This document shows, one piece after another, positions 24,072 to 31,944 of a stretch of DNA of 64,000 bases (its first letter is position 1; each line of letters opens with the position of its first letter). Origin of the DNA: Sphingopyxis italica. Lineage in GTDB: Bacteria > Pseudomonadota > Alphaproteobacteria > Sphingomonadales > Sphingomonadaceae. The notes beneath the pieces were generated by a model, which was not told the origin of the DNA, made no database searches, and saw only the letters and a program-made list of their open reading frames with translations. The position numbers were made by a program, and so were the translations under genes. The stretch lies in NCBI RefSeq assembly GCF_011926545.1, contig NZ_JAATIT010000001.1:1506469-1570468 (forward strand), given 5' to 3'.

Positions 24072-25220
24072 TCAGGCGAAGCGGCCGCGGCGGTCGGCGG
24101 CGCGGTCTTCGTCACGCGGCTCGGCGCGCTGGGTGGCGGTTTCGATGAGGTGCGCGGGATCGGGCGCGGTTCCGCGGCCCTGGCCCTGGTTTTGATTGGG
24201 CGACTGGCGTCCGGTCTCGCCCGGGGTGCAGGTCACTTCGGCGCCGGCGACGCGGACGCCCTGCTGGCGCAGTTCTTCGACGAGGCGACCCTGCGCGGCG
24301 GTGACGATCGTCGCGGTCGCTTCATGCTGCGTGTCCATCTTCAGCGCGATGCCCTCGCCACCCATTTGCATCGCGACGTCGAGGCGGCCCAGGTGGCGCG
24401 GCATCAGGCGAAAGCTGATGTCGCCGCTGTCCGATTTGGTCGCGGCGATGTCGCGCGCGAGCTGGTCGATCCACGCGCCGTCGCTGTCCATGTCGAGCAC
24501 GCGCTCGGCGAGCTGGACGGGTGCGGTCGCCGCCGCGACACCCGCGCCCTGCGCGGCCGGCTGGGTGAAGAGGATCGTCATCGACGGCGCGGCGTCGGCG
24601 GGCTTCGCGGCCGGCGCTTCGGCGCCGGTCAGGATCGGCAGCGGCGCCGCTGCATCGCGCGGGCGCGCGGTGGCGGGTGCTGCCGCTGTATCGGTGTCGG
24701 CACGAATCTGAGACGCTTCGACCGGCTTGGCGGGCTTCGCGGCAGCCGGAATGGCTGCAGCCGCGACCGCAGCCAAATCGGCGGTCGGGGCGGCGGTGGC
24801 GCCGGCTTCCGCCGTATCGGGGGCGGTGTCGGCTTCGGTTTCGGCCGGTGCCGGCTTGCCGGGCGTGGTCGCCGGGCCGGGGGCGCTGCCGCCCAGCGCG
24901 ATCAGCAGGGTCGCGGCCAGCGTGGCGGCGTCCGCTTTGGCAGGCTCGGCTTTGACGACCGGGGCCTCGACGCTCACGGCGTCTTCGAGCGGCGGCATAT
25001 CGATTTGCGCGGCTTCGGCGTCGACCGCCGGCGCGGGACCGGTCTTGATCGTCGCGGTGGCATTGGCGGCCGGAGCAGCCACAACCGGCGCTGCGGCGAG
25101 CAGCTGATCGAAGCCGGGGCTTTCACTGCCGTCGGGCAGTTGACCGATATTGGCGAGGAAGGTCGCGAAGCCGGCGGGCATCTTGCCCTGCGGCGTGGGA
25201 AGGGATGGCGCGCTCATCAT
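24072..25220 (-). CDS. fliK: Hook-length control protein FliK
   Basis: The product is 382 residues, rich in Ala and Pro through the first 230 residues, as expected for the flexible ruler part. The C-terminal domain has ISFRLMPRHLGRLDVAMQMG and then LVEELRQQGVRVAGAEV, the FliK C-terminal signature that acts on FlhB. It is exported during hook growth and sets hook length. The tail after that domain is Gln/Asn/Arg-rich. Confidence 0.92.
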   Translation of the reverse strand: MMSAPSLPTPQGKMPAGFATFLANIGQLPDGSESPGFDQLLAAAPVVAAPAANATATIKTGPAPAVDAEAAQIDMPPLEDAVSVEAPVVKAEPAKADAATLAATLLIALGGSAPGPATTPGKPAPAETEADTAPDTAEAGATAAPTADLAAVAAAAIPAAAKPAKPVEASQIRADTDTAAAPATARPRDAAAPLPILTGAEAPAAKPADAAPSMTILFTQPAAQGAGVAAATAPVQLAERVLDMDSDGAWIDQLARDIAATKSDSGDISFRLMPRHLGRLDVAMQMGGEGIALKMDTQHEATATIVTAAQGRLVEELRQQGVRVAGAEVTCTPGETGRQSPNQNQGQGRGTAPDPAHLIETATQRAEPRDEDRAADRRGRFA

Positions 25221-25663
25221 GCCGCGCCGCCTTCGATCAGGCGCAGCCGCATGCCCGCCCGCGGGCGATGCGGGCGGTTGGCGTCGTCGCGGCGTTCCTG
25301 TTCGGCCTCGGCCGACTTGCGGCTGCGTTCATAGAGGCGCACCGCCGATTCCTCCTTGACCATCGCGCTCTGCGCCAGCGCGCCCATCTGGTCGCGGCGC
25401 TGGCTGGCGCCCGCCAGCGGCGCGGTCAGGCTTTCCTGTGCGATGTCGAGCCGCATCGCGAGCTCGCCGATCGTGTTGAGCGCGCGGCCGGCGACGGCGC
25501 CCTTCGCCATCGCCAGGTCGACGCGCAGCGTTTCGAGCCGCTTGGCGAGTTCGACGAGATTCGCGAGTTCGCCATTGGCGCGTGCCAGATTGGCCTCCGC
25601 CTGCTGATGTTCGACGGAGCGCACGCGGATGATACGTTTGCGGCGTGCGGTGCGGGCGTTCAT
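25217..25663 (-). CDS. fliJ: Flagellar export chaperone FliJ
   Basis: The product is 148 residues and almost wholly helical coiled coil, with long Ala/Leu/Arg heptads (for example LANLVELAKRLETLRVDLAM). It matches FliJ in size and in its position between fliI and fliK. FliJ is the central stalk that links the FliI ATPase ring to FlhA. It overlaps both neighbours by 4 bases. Confidence 0.85.
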   Translation of the reverse strand: MNARTARRKRIIRVRSVEHQQAEANLARANGELANLVELAKRLETLRVDLAMAKGAVAGRALNTIGELAMRLDIAQESLTAPLAGASQRRDQMGALAQSAMVKEESAVRLYERSRKSAEAEQERRDDANRPHRPRAGMRLRLIEGGAA

Positions 25664-26991
25664 GCGGAATATCCTTCAATCAGGGCTTGGCGGGAAATGT
25701 CGAAATCGACCTGCGCTTTCGCAGGCTGCGAAACATAGGCGAGCTGGTCGGCGTGGCGGGCGATCGCGGTGTCGAGCACCGGATCGGCGCCGGCGACGTA
25801 AGCGCCCATCAGCATCAGGTCGCGATTCTCTTCATAAAGCGACCAGAGCTGGCGGAAGCGCGCGGCGGCGGCGGCATGCTCGGGGTCGACCGAATCGACC
25901 ATCGTGCGCGACAGCGAGCGCGCGACGTCGATCGCGGGATAGACGCCCTGTTCGGCGAGCTGGCGCGACAGGATGATATGGCCGTCGACGATCGCGCGCG
26001 CGCTATCGACGACGGGGTCGTCGATGTCGCCGCCATCGGCGAGCACGGTGTAGAGCGCGGTGACCGAGCCGCCGGTTTCGCGGTCGATGCCGGCGCGTTC
26101 GCACAGCGAAGGGATGAGCGCGAAGACCGACGGCGGATAGCCCTTCATCGTCGGCGGCTCGCCCAGCGTCAGACCGATCTCGCGCTGCGCATGCGCGACG
26201 CGGGTCAGACTGTCGATCAGCAGCAGCACTTTCTTGCCCTCGGCGCGAAAGGCTTCGGCGATCGCGGTCGCGCGCATCGCGGCGCGCAGGCGGAGCAAGG
26301 GCGGATGATCGGCGGGAACCGCGACGACCACCGACTTCTTGCGGACTTCGGGGGGCAGCTTGGTTTCGACGAAATCGCTGACTTCGCGGCTGCGCTCGCC
26401 GATCAGCCCGACGACGATGACGTCGCATTCGGTGCCCGCGATCATCTGGCCCATCAGCACCGACTTGCCGACGCCCGAGCCCGCGATGATCGCGACGCGC
26501 TGGCCTTCGCCGACGGTGAGCAGGCCGTTGATCGCGCGCACGCCCATGTTGAGCGCGCGGGTGACGCGGCCGCGGCGCAACGGATTGACCTTGCGGCCGG
26601 CGAGCGGCCACTGGAATTGCGACTTGATCGCCGGGCGGCCGTCGAGCGGGTTGCCCTGCGCATCCATGATGCGGCCGAGCAATGCCTTGCCGACCGGGAC
26701 CATGCTCGACGCGCCGTGCGGTTCGACGGGCGCGCCGGTGACGAGCGGCTTGTTGGTGTCGAACGGGAGGACGAGGCTGCGGTGGCCGCGAAAGCCGACG
26801 ACTTCGCCGTAAACATAATCATTGTCGGCCGACCGGATGCGGACATTGCTGCCGAGCGGCATCGGGAAACCCGACACTTCGAGCATGATCCCTTCGTGCG
26901 AGACGAGCGTGCCGATGCGGCGCGGGCTGGCGTGCGTCAGGTCGACGGGGTCGAGCAATTGCTGCGCGGACAGGGCGAGGCGGCGCGTCAT
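25660..26991 (-). CDS. fliI: Flagellum-specific export ATPase FliI
   Basis: The product is 443 residues. The Walker A motif is in IAGSGVGKSVLMGQMIAG, Walker B in KKVLLLIDSLTRVAHAQREI, and the family block GEPPTMKGYPPSVFALIP follows. It is an F1-beta-like ATPase that drives unloading of export substrates. I chose the ATG at 26991, which overlaps the fliH stop; the upstream extension of the frame belongs to fliH in another frame. Confidence 0.97.
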   Translation of the reverse strand: MTRRLALSAQQLLDPVDLTHASPRRIGTLVSHEGIMLEVSGFPMPLGSNVRIRSADNDYVYGEVVGFRGHRSLVLPFDTNKPLVTGAPVEPHGASSMVPVGKALLGRIMDAQGNPLDGRPAIKSQFQWPLAGRKVNPLRRGRVTRALNMGVRAINGLLTVGEGQRVAIIAGSGVGKSVLMGQMIAGTECDVIVVGLIGERSREVSDFVETKLPPEVRKKSVVVAVPADHPPLLRLRAAMRATAIAEAFRAEGKKVLLLIDSLTRVAHAQREIGLTLGEPPTMKGYPPSVFALIPSLCERAGIDRETGGSVTALYTVLADGGDIDDPVVDSARAIVDGHIILSRQLAEQGVYPAIDVARSLSRTMVDSVDPEHAAAAARFRQLWSLYEENRDLMLMGAYVAGADPVLDTAIARHADQLAYVSQPAKAQVDFDISRQALIEGYSA

Positions 26992-27587
26992 GCGGCTTCG
27001 CTTTCGCCGAGCGCGGCGCGCAGTTCCTCGAGATAGACCGCGCGGCCATGCTCGATCCAGCCGGTCGAGGTTTCGAGGCGGACGGTGCCGCGCATCATCG
27101 CCGGATCGCTTTCGATCGCGAGCGTCAGCGGAGAGTCGGCGAGCAGCGCGGCGTCGTCGGGGTGGACCCACAAAGTGCGCGCCTTGTCGGCGTCGGCGAC
27201 CATCGCCGCGGCGGTCTCGGCCTGCGCCTTGAGCCATTCGGCGTCGATCGGCGCCGCGGCGACGATCTGGCGGACGAGGCGCTCGACGGTTTCGGCGATC
27301 AGCTGAGCCAGTTCCTCGCTCGGCTCGTCCTGCAACGCCTCGGCGCCGGCGAGCAGCGCGAGTAGCTGGTGGCGCTCGGCGACGAAAGCGGCTTCGGCAA
27401 GGCGCTGGCCTTCGGCGAGGCCGAGCGCGAAGGGGTCGTCGAGGCCGATTTCGTCGAGGTTTTCGGGCTCCTCCGGCGCGGTGTGCGGCGCGGACGCGAA
27501 AGATAGCGGGCGAAAGCCGGCGTCGCGCGCCATTGCATCGGCGAGGCGGACGGGCGCGAAGCCCGTTTCGGCGGCGCGATCAAACAT
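26988..27587 (-). CDS. fliH: FliI regulator / export stator FliH
   Basis: The product is 199 residues. It has a middle segment LGLAEGQRLAEAAFVAERHQ and a C-terminal half related to V/F-type ATPase stators (LWVHPDDAALLADSPLTLAI). It binds FliI and anchors it at the C ring through FliN. Identification relies partly on gene order between fliG and fliI. Confidence 0.88.
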   Translation of the reverse strand: MFDRAAETGFAPVRLADAMARDAGFRPLSFASAPHTAPEEPENLDEIGLDDPFALGLAEGQRLAEAAFVAERHQLLALLAGAEALQDEPSEELAQLIAETVERLVRQIVAAAPIDAEWLKAQAETAAAMVADADKARTLWVHPDDAALLADSPLTLAIESDPAMMRGTVRLETSTGWIEHGRAVYLEELRAALGESEAA

Positions 27588-28611
27588 AATCGTCGCCCCC
27601 GCCGGCGATCATGATCTCGCCGGCCGCTGCCATCTGGCGTACAACCTGCATCACGCTCTTCTGCGCGTCGTCGACGTCGGCGCGCTTGACCATCGTCATT
27701 TCGTCCATTTCGTCGCGGATCGTTTCGCCCGCGCGTTGCGACATGGTGGCGAGGCACATGTCGACCATATCCTCGTCGGCACCCTTGAGCGCGATCGCGA
27801 GCTGCGCCGCGTCGACCGAGCGCAGCACGCTGCTGAGGCTCTTCTTGTCGAGGTCGCGCAGATTTTCGAAGATAAACATCTCTTCCTCGATCGTCTGCGC
27901 GAGGACGCGGTCGTGCTTCTTCAGCGAGCGGAGCGTGCGTTCGGAGAGCTGCTTCGGCATCTTCTTCATAATCTTGGCAACGTCGCTCGGGCCGCCGATC
28001 GCCTGCTTGGCGACGCGCTGGCCGTCGACATTGGCGCTCGCGAGCACCGATTCGAGATCCTCGATCGCGGCGGCGGGGACCGAGGTCAGCATCGCGGCGC
28101 GCAGCACCAGATCGGCCTGAAGCAGTTCGTCGAGCGTCTCGATCGCGCGCGCGGCGACGTCGGGGACGAGCACCGAAAGGATCAGCGCGCCGACTTGCGG
28201 ATGCTCGCTGGCGAGCAGCCCGCTGATCGCATCGACGTCCATCCAGCGCAGCATTTCGAGCGACGCTGCGCTGCGCTGCGGCGCCACGGCGGCGAGGATA
28301 TTGTCGGCGCGGACGTTGCCGACGGCTTCGTTGATCACGGTGCGGATGCGGATGTCGGCACCGATCGCGAGTGCGCTGACGTCGCGGCTGCGCGTCACGA
28401 AGCGGTCGAGCGCCAGCCCGATCTGCTGTTCGCTGGCATTGGCGGTGTCGAACATCGCCTTCGCCAGCTGGCGCACTTCGTCGGGATCGAGCTGCTTCAG
28501 GATCGTCGCGGCTTCGCTTTCGTCGAGCAGCATCAGCAGGATGGCGGCGGCGGCCGATCCCTCGATCGCGGGCATCGCGGGTGCGTTGTCCAGTTCGGCG
28601 ACCTCAGGCAC
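27580..28611 (-). CDS. fliG: Flagellar rotor/switch protein FliG
   Basis: The product is 343 residues, typical of FliG. The N-terminal FliF-binding domain has ILLMLLDESEAATILKQLDP, the middle domain EHPQVGALILSVL, and the C-terminal torque domain has FIFENLRDLDKKSLSSVLRS and LKGADEDMVDMCLATMSQRA with the charged ridge residues. It transmits stator force to the rotor. It overlaps fliF and fliH by 8 bases each. Confidence 0.97.
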   Translation of the reverse strand: MPEVAELDNAPAMPAIEGSAAAAILLMLLDESEAATILKQLDPDEVRQLAKAMFDTANASEQQIGLALDRFVTRSRDVSALAIGADIRIRTVINEAVGNVRADNILAAVAPQRSAASLEMLRWMDVDAISGLLASEHPQVGALILSVLVPDVAARAIETLDELLQADLVLRAAMLTSVPAAAIEDLESVLASANVDGQRVAKQAIGGPSDVAKIMKKMPKQLSERTLRSLKKHDRVLAQTIEEEMFIFENLRDLDKKSLSSVLRSVDAAQLAIALKGADEDMVDMCLATMSQRAGETIRDEMDEMTMVKRADVDDAQKSVMQVVRQMAAAGEIMIAGGGDDYV

Positions 28612-30271
28612 GGGCGCCCTCCTGCATCAGGTGGCGGACGACGAGCGCGGCGCGCGCCGAATCCTGGCGGACGAAGGCGCGGACCAGATTGGCGCGCGCT
28701 TCGTAGCTCGGCGCCTGCTCGATCATCTCGAGCGTGATTTCGCGGCCAGCCCGACCGCTGGCGAGCGCCGGGCGGTCGGTCGCGGCGAGCAGCGATGCTT
28801 CGAGTTCCTGATTCTGTTCGGCGCGCCGGGCGGCGCGTTCTTTCGCGGCGCGGATCATCGGGCGGCCGATGAACAGGAAGACGAGCAGCGCGGCGAGGAT
28901 CGCGCCGACCTGCTTGACGAGCGGCAGGAACCAGCCCTGATCGTAAAAGGCGGGCGCCGTGTCTTCGACCAGGGCGAAGGGGCGCTGGTTGATCGCGACG
29001 ACATCGCCGCGCGCGGCGTCATAGCCGATCGCGCCCTTCACCAGATTGTCGATCTTGGTCAGGTCGGCCTGCGTCAGCGCCTTCTTGCCCTGATTGAGCG
29101 CGACGGCGACCGAGACGCGGCGCAGCCTGCCCTGCGGCGAATGCGTGACCGAAATCTCGCGACCGACCTCATAGGCGCGGGCGGCGTTTTCGTTGCTTTC
29201 GATGCCGGGCGCCGGCGGCGCGCCGGGCGCCGCCGGCTGGGGTCCCTCGGCGGTCACCGTGGTCGCCTGCGGCGGCTGGTTCGACAGCGCGCCGGGAATG
29301 CCGACGGCGGGGGCGCTCGTGCCGCTGGTCGAGCGGGTGATCCGTTCGCTGGTCAGCGCGCGGTCATTCTCGGGAAAGCTTTCGCGCGTCGCCTGGCTTT
29401 CGGACATGTCGACGTCGGCATGGACCTCGACCGTATAATTGCCGGCGCCGAGCATCGGGCCGAGCAAGGTGTCGAGCGCGCGGCGGAAACGGTCCTCGAC
29501 CTGCAATTGCAGCTGAAAGGCCTTCATGTCGCTGCCGCTCGCGGTGTCGGACAGCAGCGCGCCGCGCTGGTCGATCACCGACACCTGATCGGCGTTCATG
29601 CCGGGTACCGAGGAGGCGACGAGGAAACGGATCGCCTGCACCTGGCCGTCCGAAAGCGAACGGCCGTTCTGCAGCGTCAGCATCACCGACGCGGTGGCGG
29701 GCTTGTCGTCGCGGACGAACAGGCTGGGTTCGGCGGCGGCGACATGGACGCGCGCGCTCTTGACCGCGTCGATCGTTTCGATCGTGCGCGACAGGTCGGC
29801 TTCGCGCGCCGAGCGCAGCGCCTCGCCCTCGATCGCGCGGCTCGACCCCATGGGAAGCGAAGCGATCAGGCTGTCGCCGCTCGGCGCCGCCTTGGGAAGA
29901 CCCTGTCCGGCGAGCGCGATGCGTGCCTGGTGGAGCTTGTCGGCGTCGACGGTGAGCGCGCCGGTCGACGCATCGACGCTGTGCGCGATGCCCTGCGACT
30001 GGAGCGCCTCGGCGACCGCCGCCTTGTCGGCGTCGTCGAGCCCCGCGAACAGCTGTGCCTGCGGCGCCGCCTGCATGGTGAAATAGGCGAGCGCGGCGAT
30101 GCCGATGGCCGAGGCCATCGCGATCGTGGGAAGCGCGCGCTGGACCGCGGGCTGGCGGATGAATTGCGTTACAGGCGCGAGGCGGCCGCCGAGGACGGGG
30201 GCGGGCAGGCGGTTCGCGGACCCGTCGTCCATGGAGTTGGCGACGGGGGTGAGGATCTGAGCTTCGGCCAT
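28604..30271 (-). CDS. fliF: MS-ring protein FliF
   Basis: The product is 555 residues with two membrane helices, one near residue 45-65 and one near 455-475 (QVGAILAALLVFLFIGRPMI). Between them lie the YscJ/FliF ring-building domains, for example LFAGLDDADKAAVAEALQSQ and LPMGSSRAIEGEALRSAREA. The C-terminal tail binds FliG. It is the second gene of the operon, 3 bases after fliE. Confidence 0.97.
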   Translation of the reverse strand: MAEAQILTPVANSMDDGSANRLPAPVLGGRLAPVTQFIRQPAVQRALPTIAMASAIGIAALAYFTMQAAPQAQLFAGLDDADKAAVAEALQSQGIAHSVDASTGALTVDADKLHQARIALAGQGLPKAAPSGDSLIASLPMGSSRAIEGEALRSAREADLSRTIETIDAVKSARVHVAAAEPSLFVRDDKPATASVMLTLQNGRSLSDGQVQAIRFLVASSVPGMNADQVSVIDQRGALLSDTASGSDMKAFQLQLQVEDRFRRALDTLLGPMLGAGNYTVEVHADVDMSESQATRESFPENDRALTSERITRSTSGTSAPAVGIPGALSNQPPQATTVTAEGPQPAAPGAPPAPGIESNENAARAYEVGREISVTHSPQGRLRRVSVAVALNQGKKALTQADLTKIDNLVKGAIGYDAARGDVVAINQRPFALVEDTAPAFYDQGWFLPLVKQVGAILAALLVFLFIGRPMIRAAKERAARRAEQNQELEASLLAATDRPALASGRAGREITLEMIEQAPSYEARANLVRAFVRQDSARAALVVRHLMQEGARA

Positions 30272-30274
30272 GGA

Positions 30275-30640
30275 TTACACCGGCATGTTCATGATGTCGC
30301 GATACGCGGACAGCAGCTTGTTGCGGACTTGCAGGGTGGTTTCGAAGCCGAGCGAGGCTTTCTGGCGCTCGATCATCACGCTGACGATGTCGTGCGTGTC
30401 GCCGCGTTCATAGGCTTCGGTGATCTGGCTCGCCTTCGACTGCTGTGCGTTGACCTGCTGCAGCGCATTGTTGATCGCGGCGCCGAAATCGGGGGCTCCG
30501 CCGCCGCCTTCGACGCCGCCGTCGGCCGCGCCGATGCCGCCTTGGCCCGCGGCGCGTTGCAGCGCCTGGTTCTGATTGAGGATCGAACTGCGCATCTGCA
30601 GCAGCCGGCTCGGGTCAATCGTGCTCATTGGCTTCTTCAT
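30275..30640 (-). CDS. fliE: Flagellar MS ring-rod junction protein FliE
   Basis: The product is about 121 residues. The C-terminal half is diagnostic: FGAAINNALQQVNAQQSKAS, then HDIVSVMIERQKASLGFETT and LQVRNKLLSAYRDIMNMPV. The N-terminal part has a Gly-rich insert. The start could be the ATG at 30640 or the ATG at 30628 (MSTIDPSRLL); neither has a strong ribosome-binding site. It is the first gene of the 15-gene operon behind a sigma-54 promoter. Confidence 0.93.
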   Translation of the reverse strand: MKKPMSTIDPSRLLQMRSSILNQNQALQRAAGQGGIGAADGGVEGGGGAPDFGAAINNALQQVNAQQSKASQITEAYERGDTHDIVSVMIERQKASLGFETTLQVRNKLLSAYRDIMNMPV

Positions 30641-30683
30641 CCGTCCTGATGCGCGGCGGTCTGCCGCACGCACAAATAAGGAT

Positions 30684-30698
30684 GCAAAGCTCGTGCCA
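30684..30698 (-). promoter_or_regulatory. Sigma-54 promoter of the fliE-flhB operon
   Basis: The minus strand reads TGGCACGAGCTTTGC, with GG and GC 10 bases apart. The predicted start is near 30672. An AT-rich patch (30697-30735) lies directly upstream, unusual in this GC-rich DNA and a likely place for the activator or a DNA-bending protein. Confidence 0.86.
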
Positions 30699-30783
30699 AA
30701 ATAATTAATCTAATATTTTCAGTCGATTAAATCAGGGCGGCCGTGGTCATCGGCGGCTTTCGGCATTTTTTTGACGGGCCGGG

Positions 30784-30810
30784 CTTAAGCGCCGTGGCGG
30801 CGCGCCGTTA
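30784..30810 (+). promoter_or_regulatory. Sigma-28 promoter of fliC
   Basis: TTAA, 15 bases, then GCCGTTAC lies about 70 bases before the flagellin ATG. It matches the spacing and -10 sequence of the fliD and motA promoters. Together with the fliE promoter it accounts for most of the 240-base gap between fliE and fliC. Confidence 0.75.
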
Positions 30811-30879
30811 CTGCTTTCGTGACCGCTCCTCGAGCCCTCACATCACGGGAATGGCCATCGAGGCCGGAAAGGAACAAAG

Positions 30880-31701
30880 ATGACTGTCATCAACACCAAT
30901 GTGAGCGCGCTGCGCGCCCAGAATAACTCGCGTGTTGCCAGCCAAATGCAGTCGCAGGCGATGGAACGCCTGTCGAGCGGCAAGCGCATCAACAGCGCGA
31001 AGGACGACGCCGCCGGCCTCGCCATCGCGACCCGCATGGAAGCCAGCGCCCGCGGCCTGACCCAGGCGATCCGCAATGCGAACGACGGCATTTCGCTCGC
31101 GCAGACCGCCGACAGCGCCGCCGGCAGCATCTCGGACATCCTCGTCCGTATGCGCGAACTGGCGATGCAGGCCTCGACGGGCACGCTGAGCGACGACGAC
31201 CGTACGCTGGTGCAGGAAGAAGTCACCGCGCTGATTTCGCAGATCGGCGACGTCGCGACCCGCACTACGTTCAACGACAATGTGCTGCTCAACGGCAGCG
31301 TCGCTGCGGGCTTCGACATCCAGACGGGTCTGGATACCGGCCAGGTCGTGAACATCACGGTCGCCGACCTTCAGGCCGCTGCGCTTGGCGTCGATGGGCT
31401 CGACTTCTCGACCGCGGCGGGTGCGCAGGGCGCGCTTGCGACGCTCGACACGGCGATCGACACGGTCGCGACCGAACGCGCCAACCTGGGTGCCCAGCAG
31501 AATCGCCTGTCGTCGGCTGTCGACAATTTGACGTCGAGCGTCACGAATCTGTCGGAAGCGAAGTCGCGTATCGAAGACGCCGATTTCTCGGTCGAATCGA
31601 CGAACCTTGCCGCCGCCGGCATCCTGTCGCAGGCATCGACCGCGATGCTCGCTCAGGCGAACCAGAGCTCGCAGGGCGTGATGAACCTGCTTCGCGGCTA
31701 A
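30880..31701 (+). CDS. fliC: Flagellin FliC (short)
   Basis: The product is 273 residues and starts [20 protein letters not shown]. The N-terminal D0/D1 region includes [20 protein letters not shown] and the C-terminal region [19 protein letters not shown] then [20 protein letters not shown]. The central variable domain is reduced to about 60 residues, as in many alphaproteobacterial flagellins. GGAAAGGAAC precedes the ATG. A sigma-28 promoter lies upstream and a strong terminator downstream, so it is transcribed alone. Confidence 0.97.
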   Translation: MTVINTNVSALRAQNNSRVASQMQSQAMERLSSGKRINSAKDDAAGLAIATRMEASARGLTQAIRNANDGISLAQTADSAAGSISDILVRMRELAMQASTGTLSDDDRTLVQEEVTALISQIGDVATRTTFNDNVLLNGSVAAGFDIQTGLDTGQVVNITVADLQAAALGVDGLDFSTAAGAQGALATLDTAIDTVATERANLGAQQNRLSSAVDNLTSSVTNLSEAKSRIEDADFSVESTNLAAAGILSQASTAMLAQANQSSQGVMNLLRG

Positions 31702-31756
31702 ACTTCGCGAACAAATTTCAGGCTATATTCGGTTGGTCCCTTAGATAGCCTGATTG

Positions 31757-31793
31757 GATGCCCCGGCCCCCACAGCCGGGGCATCTTCTTTTT
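31757..31793 (+). terminator. Rho-independent terminator of fliC
   Basis: GATGCCCCGGC (31757-31767) pairs perfectly with GCCGGGGCATC (31775-31785), followed by TTCTTTTT. It lies 55 bases after the flagellin stop. Confidence 0.93.
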
Positions 31794-31815
31794 GTCTGTT
31801 CGTAACCGAACAGAG

Positions 31816-31917
31816 GCGGCACCGGCCCGCTCCCCCACCCAGCTTCCCGACATCGTATTCTATGGGAGACCCTTCGACGCCACGCGTCGGGCGGTTGGGG
31901 GAGCGGGCCGGTGCCGC
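31816..31917. repeat. 22-bp perfect inverted repeat with internal hairpin
   Basis: The arms at 31816-31837 and 31896-31917 are exact inverse complements and extend a few bases on either side with mismatches. The 58-base interior contains a further 6-bp hairpin (CGACGC at 31875-31880 with GCGTCG at 31884-31889). The element fills the gap between the fliC terminator and the convergent dnaE2 stop. It has no coding potential, and a duplicated target site was not identified. Confidence 0.8.
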
Positions 31918-31944
31918 TTCCGGCGTGAGCCGGAAAACAACCAA

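Noticed and set aside
31816-31917. Reading the large inverted repeat as an insertion sequence
   Set aside because: It has no transposase frame and is only about 100 bases long, so at most it could be a non-autonomous element.
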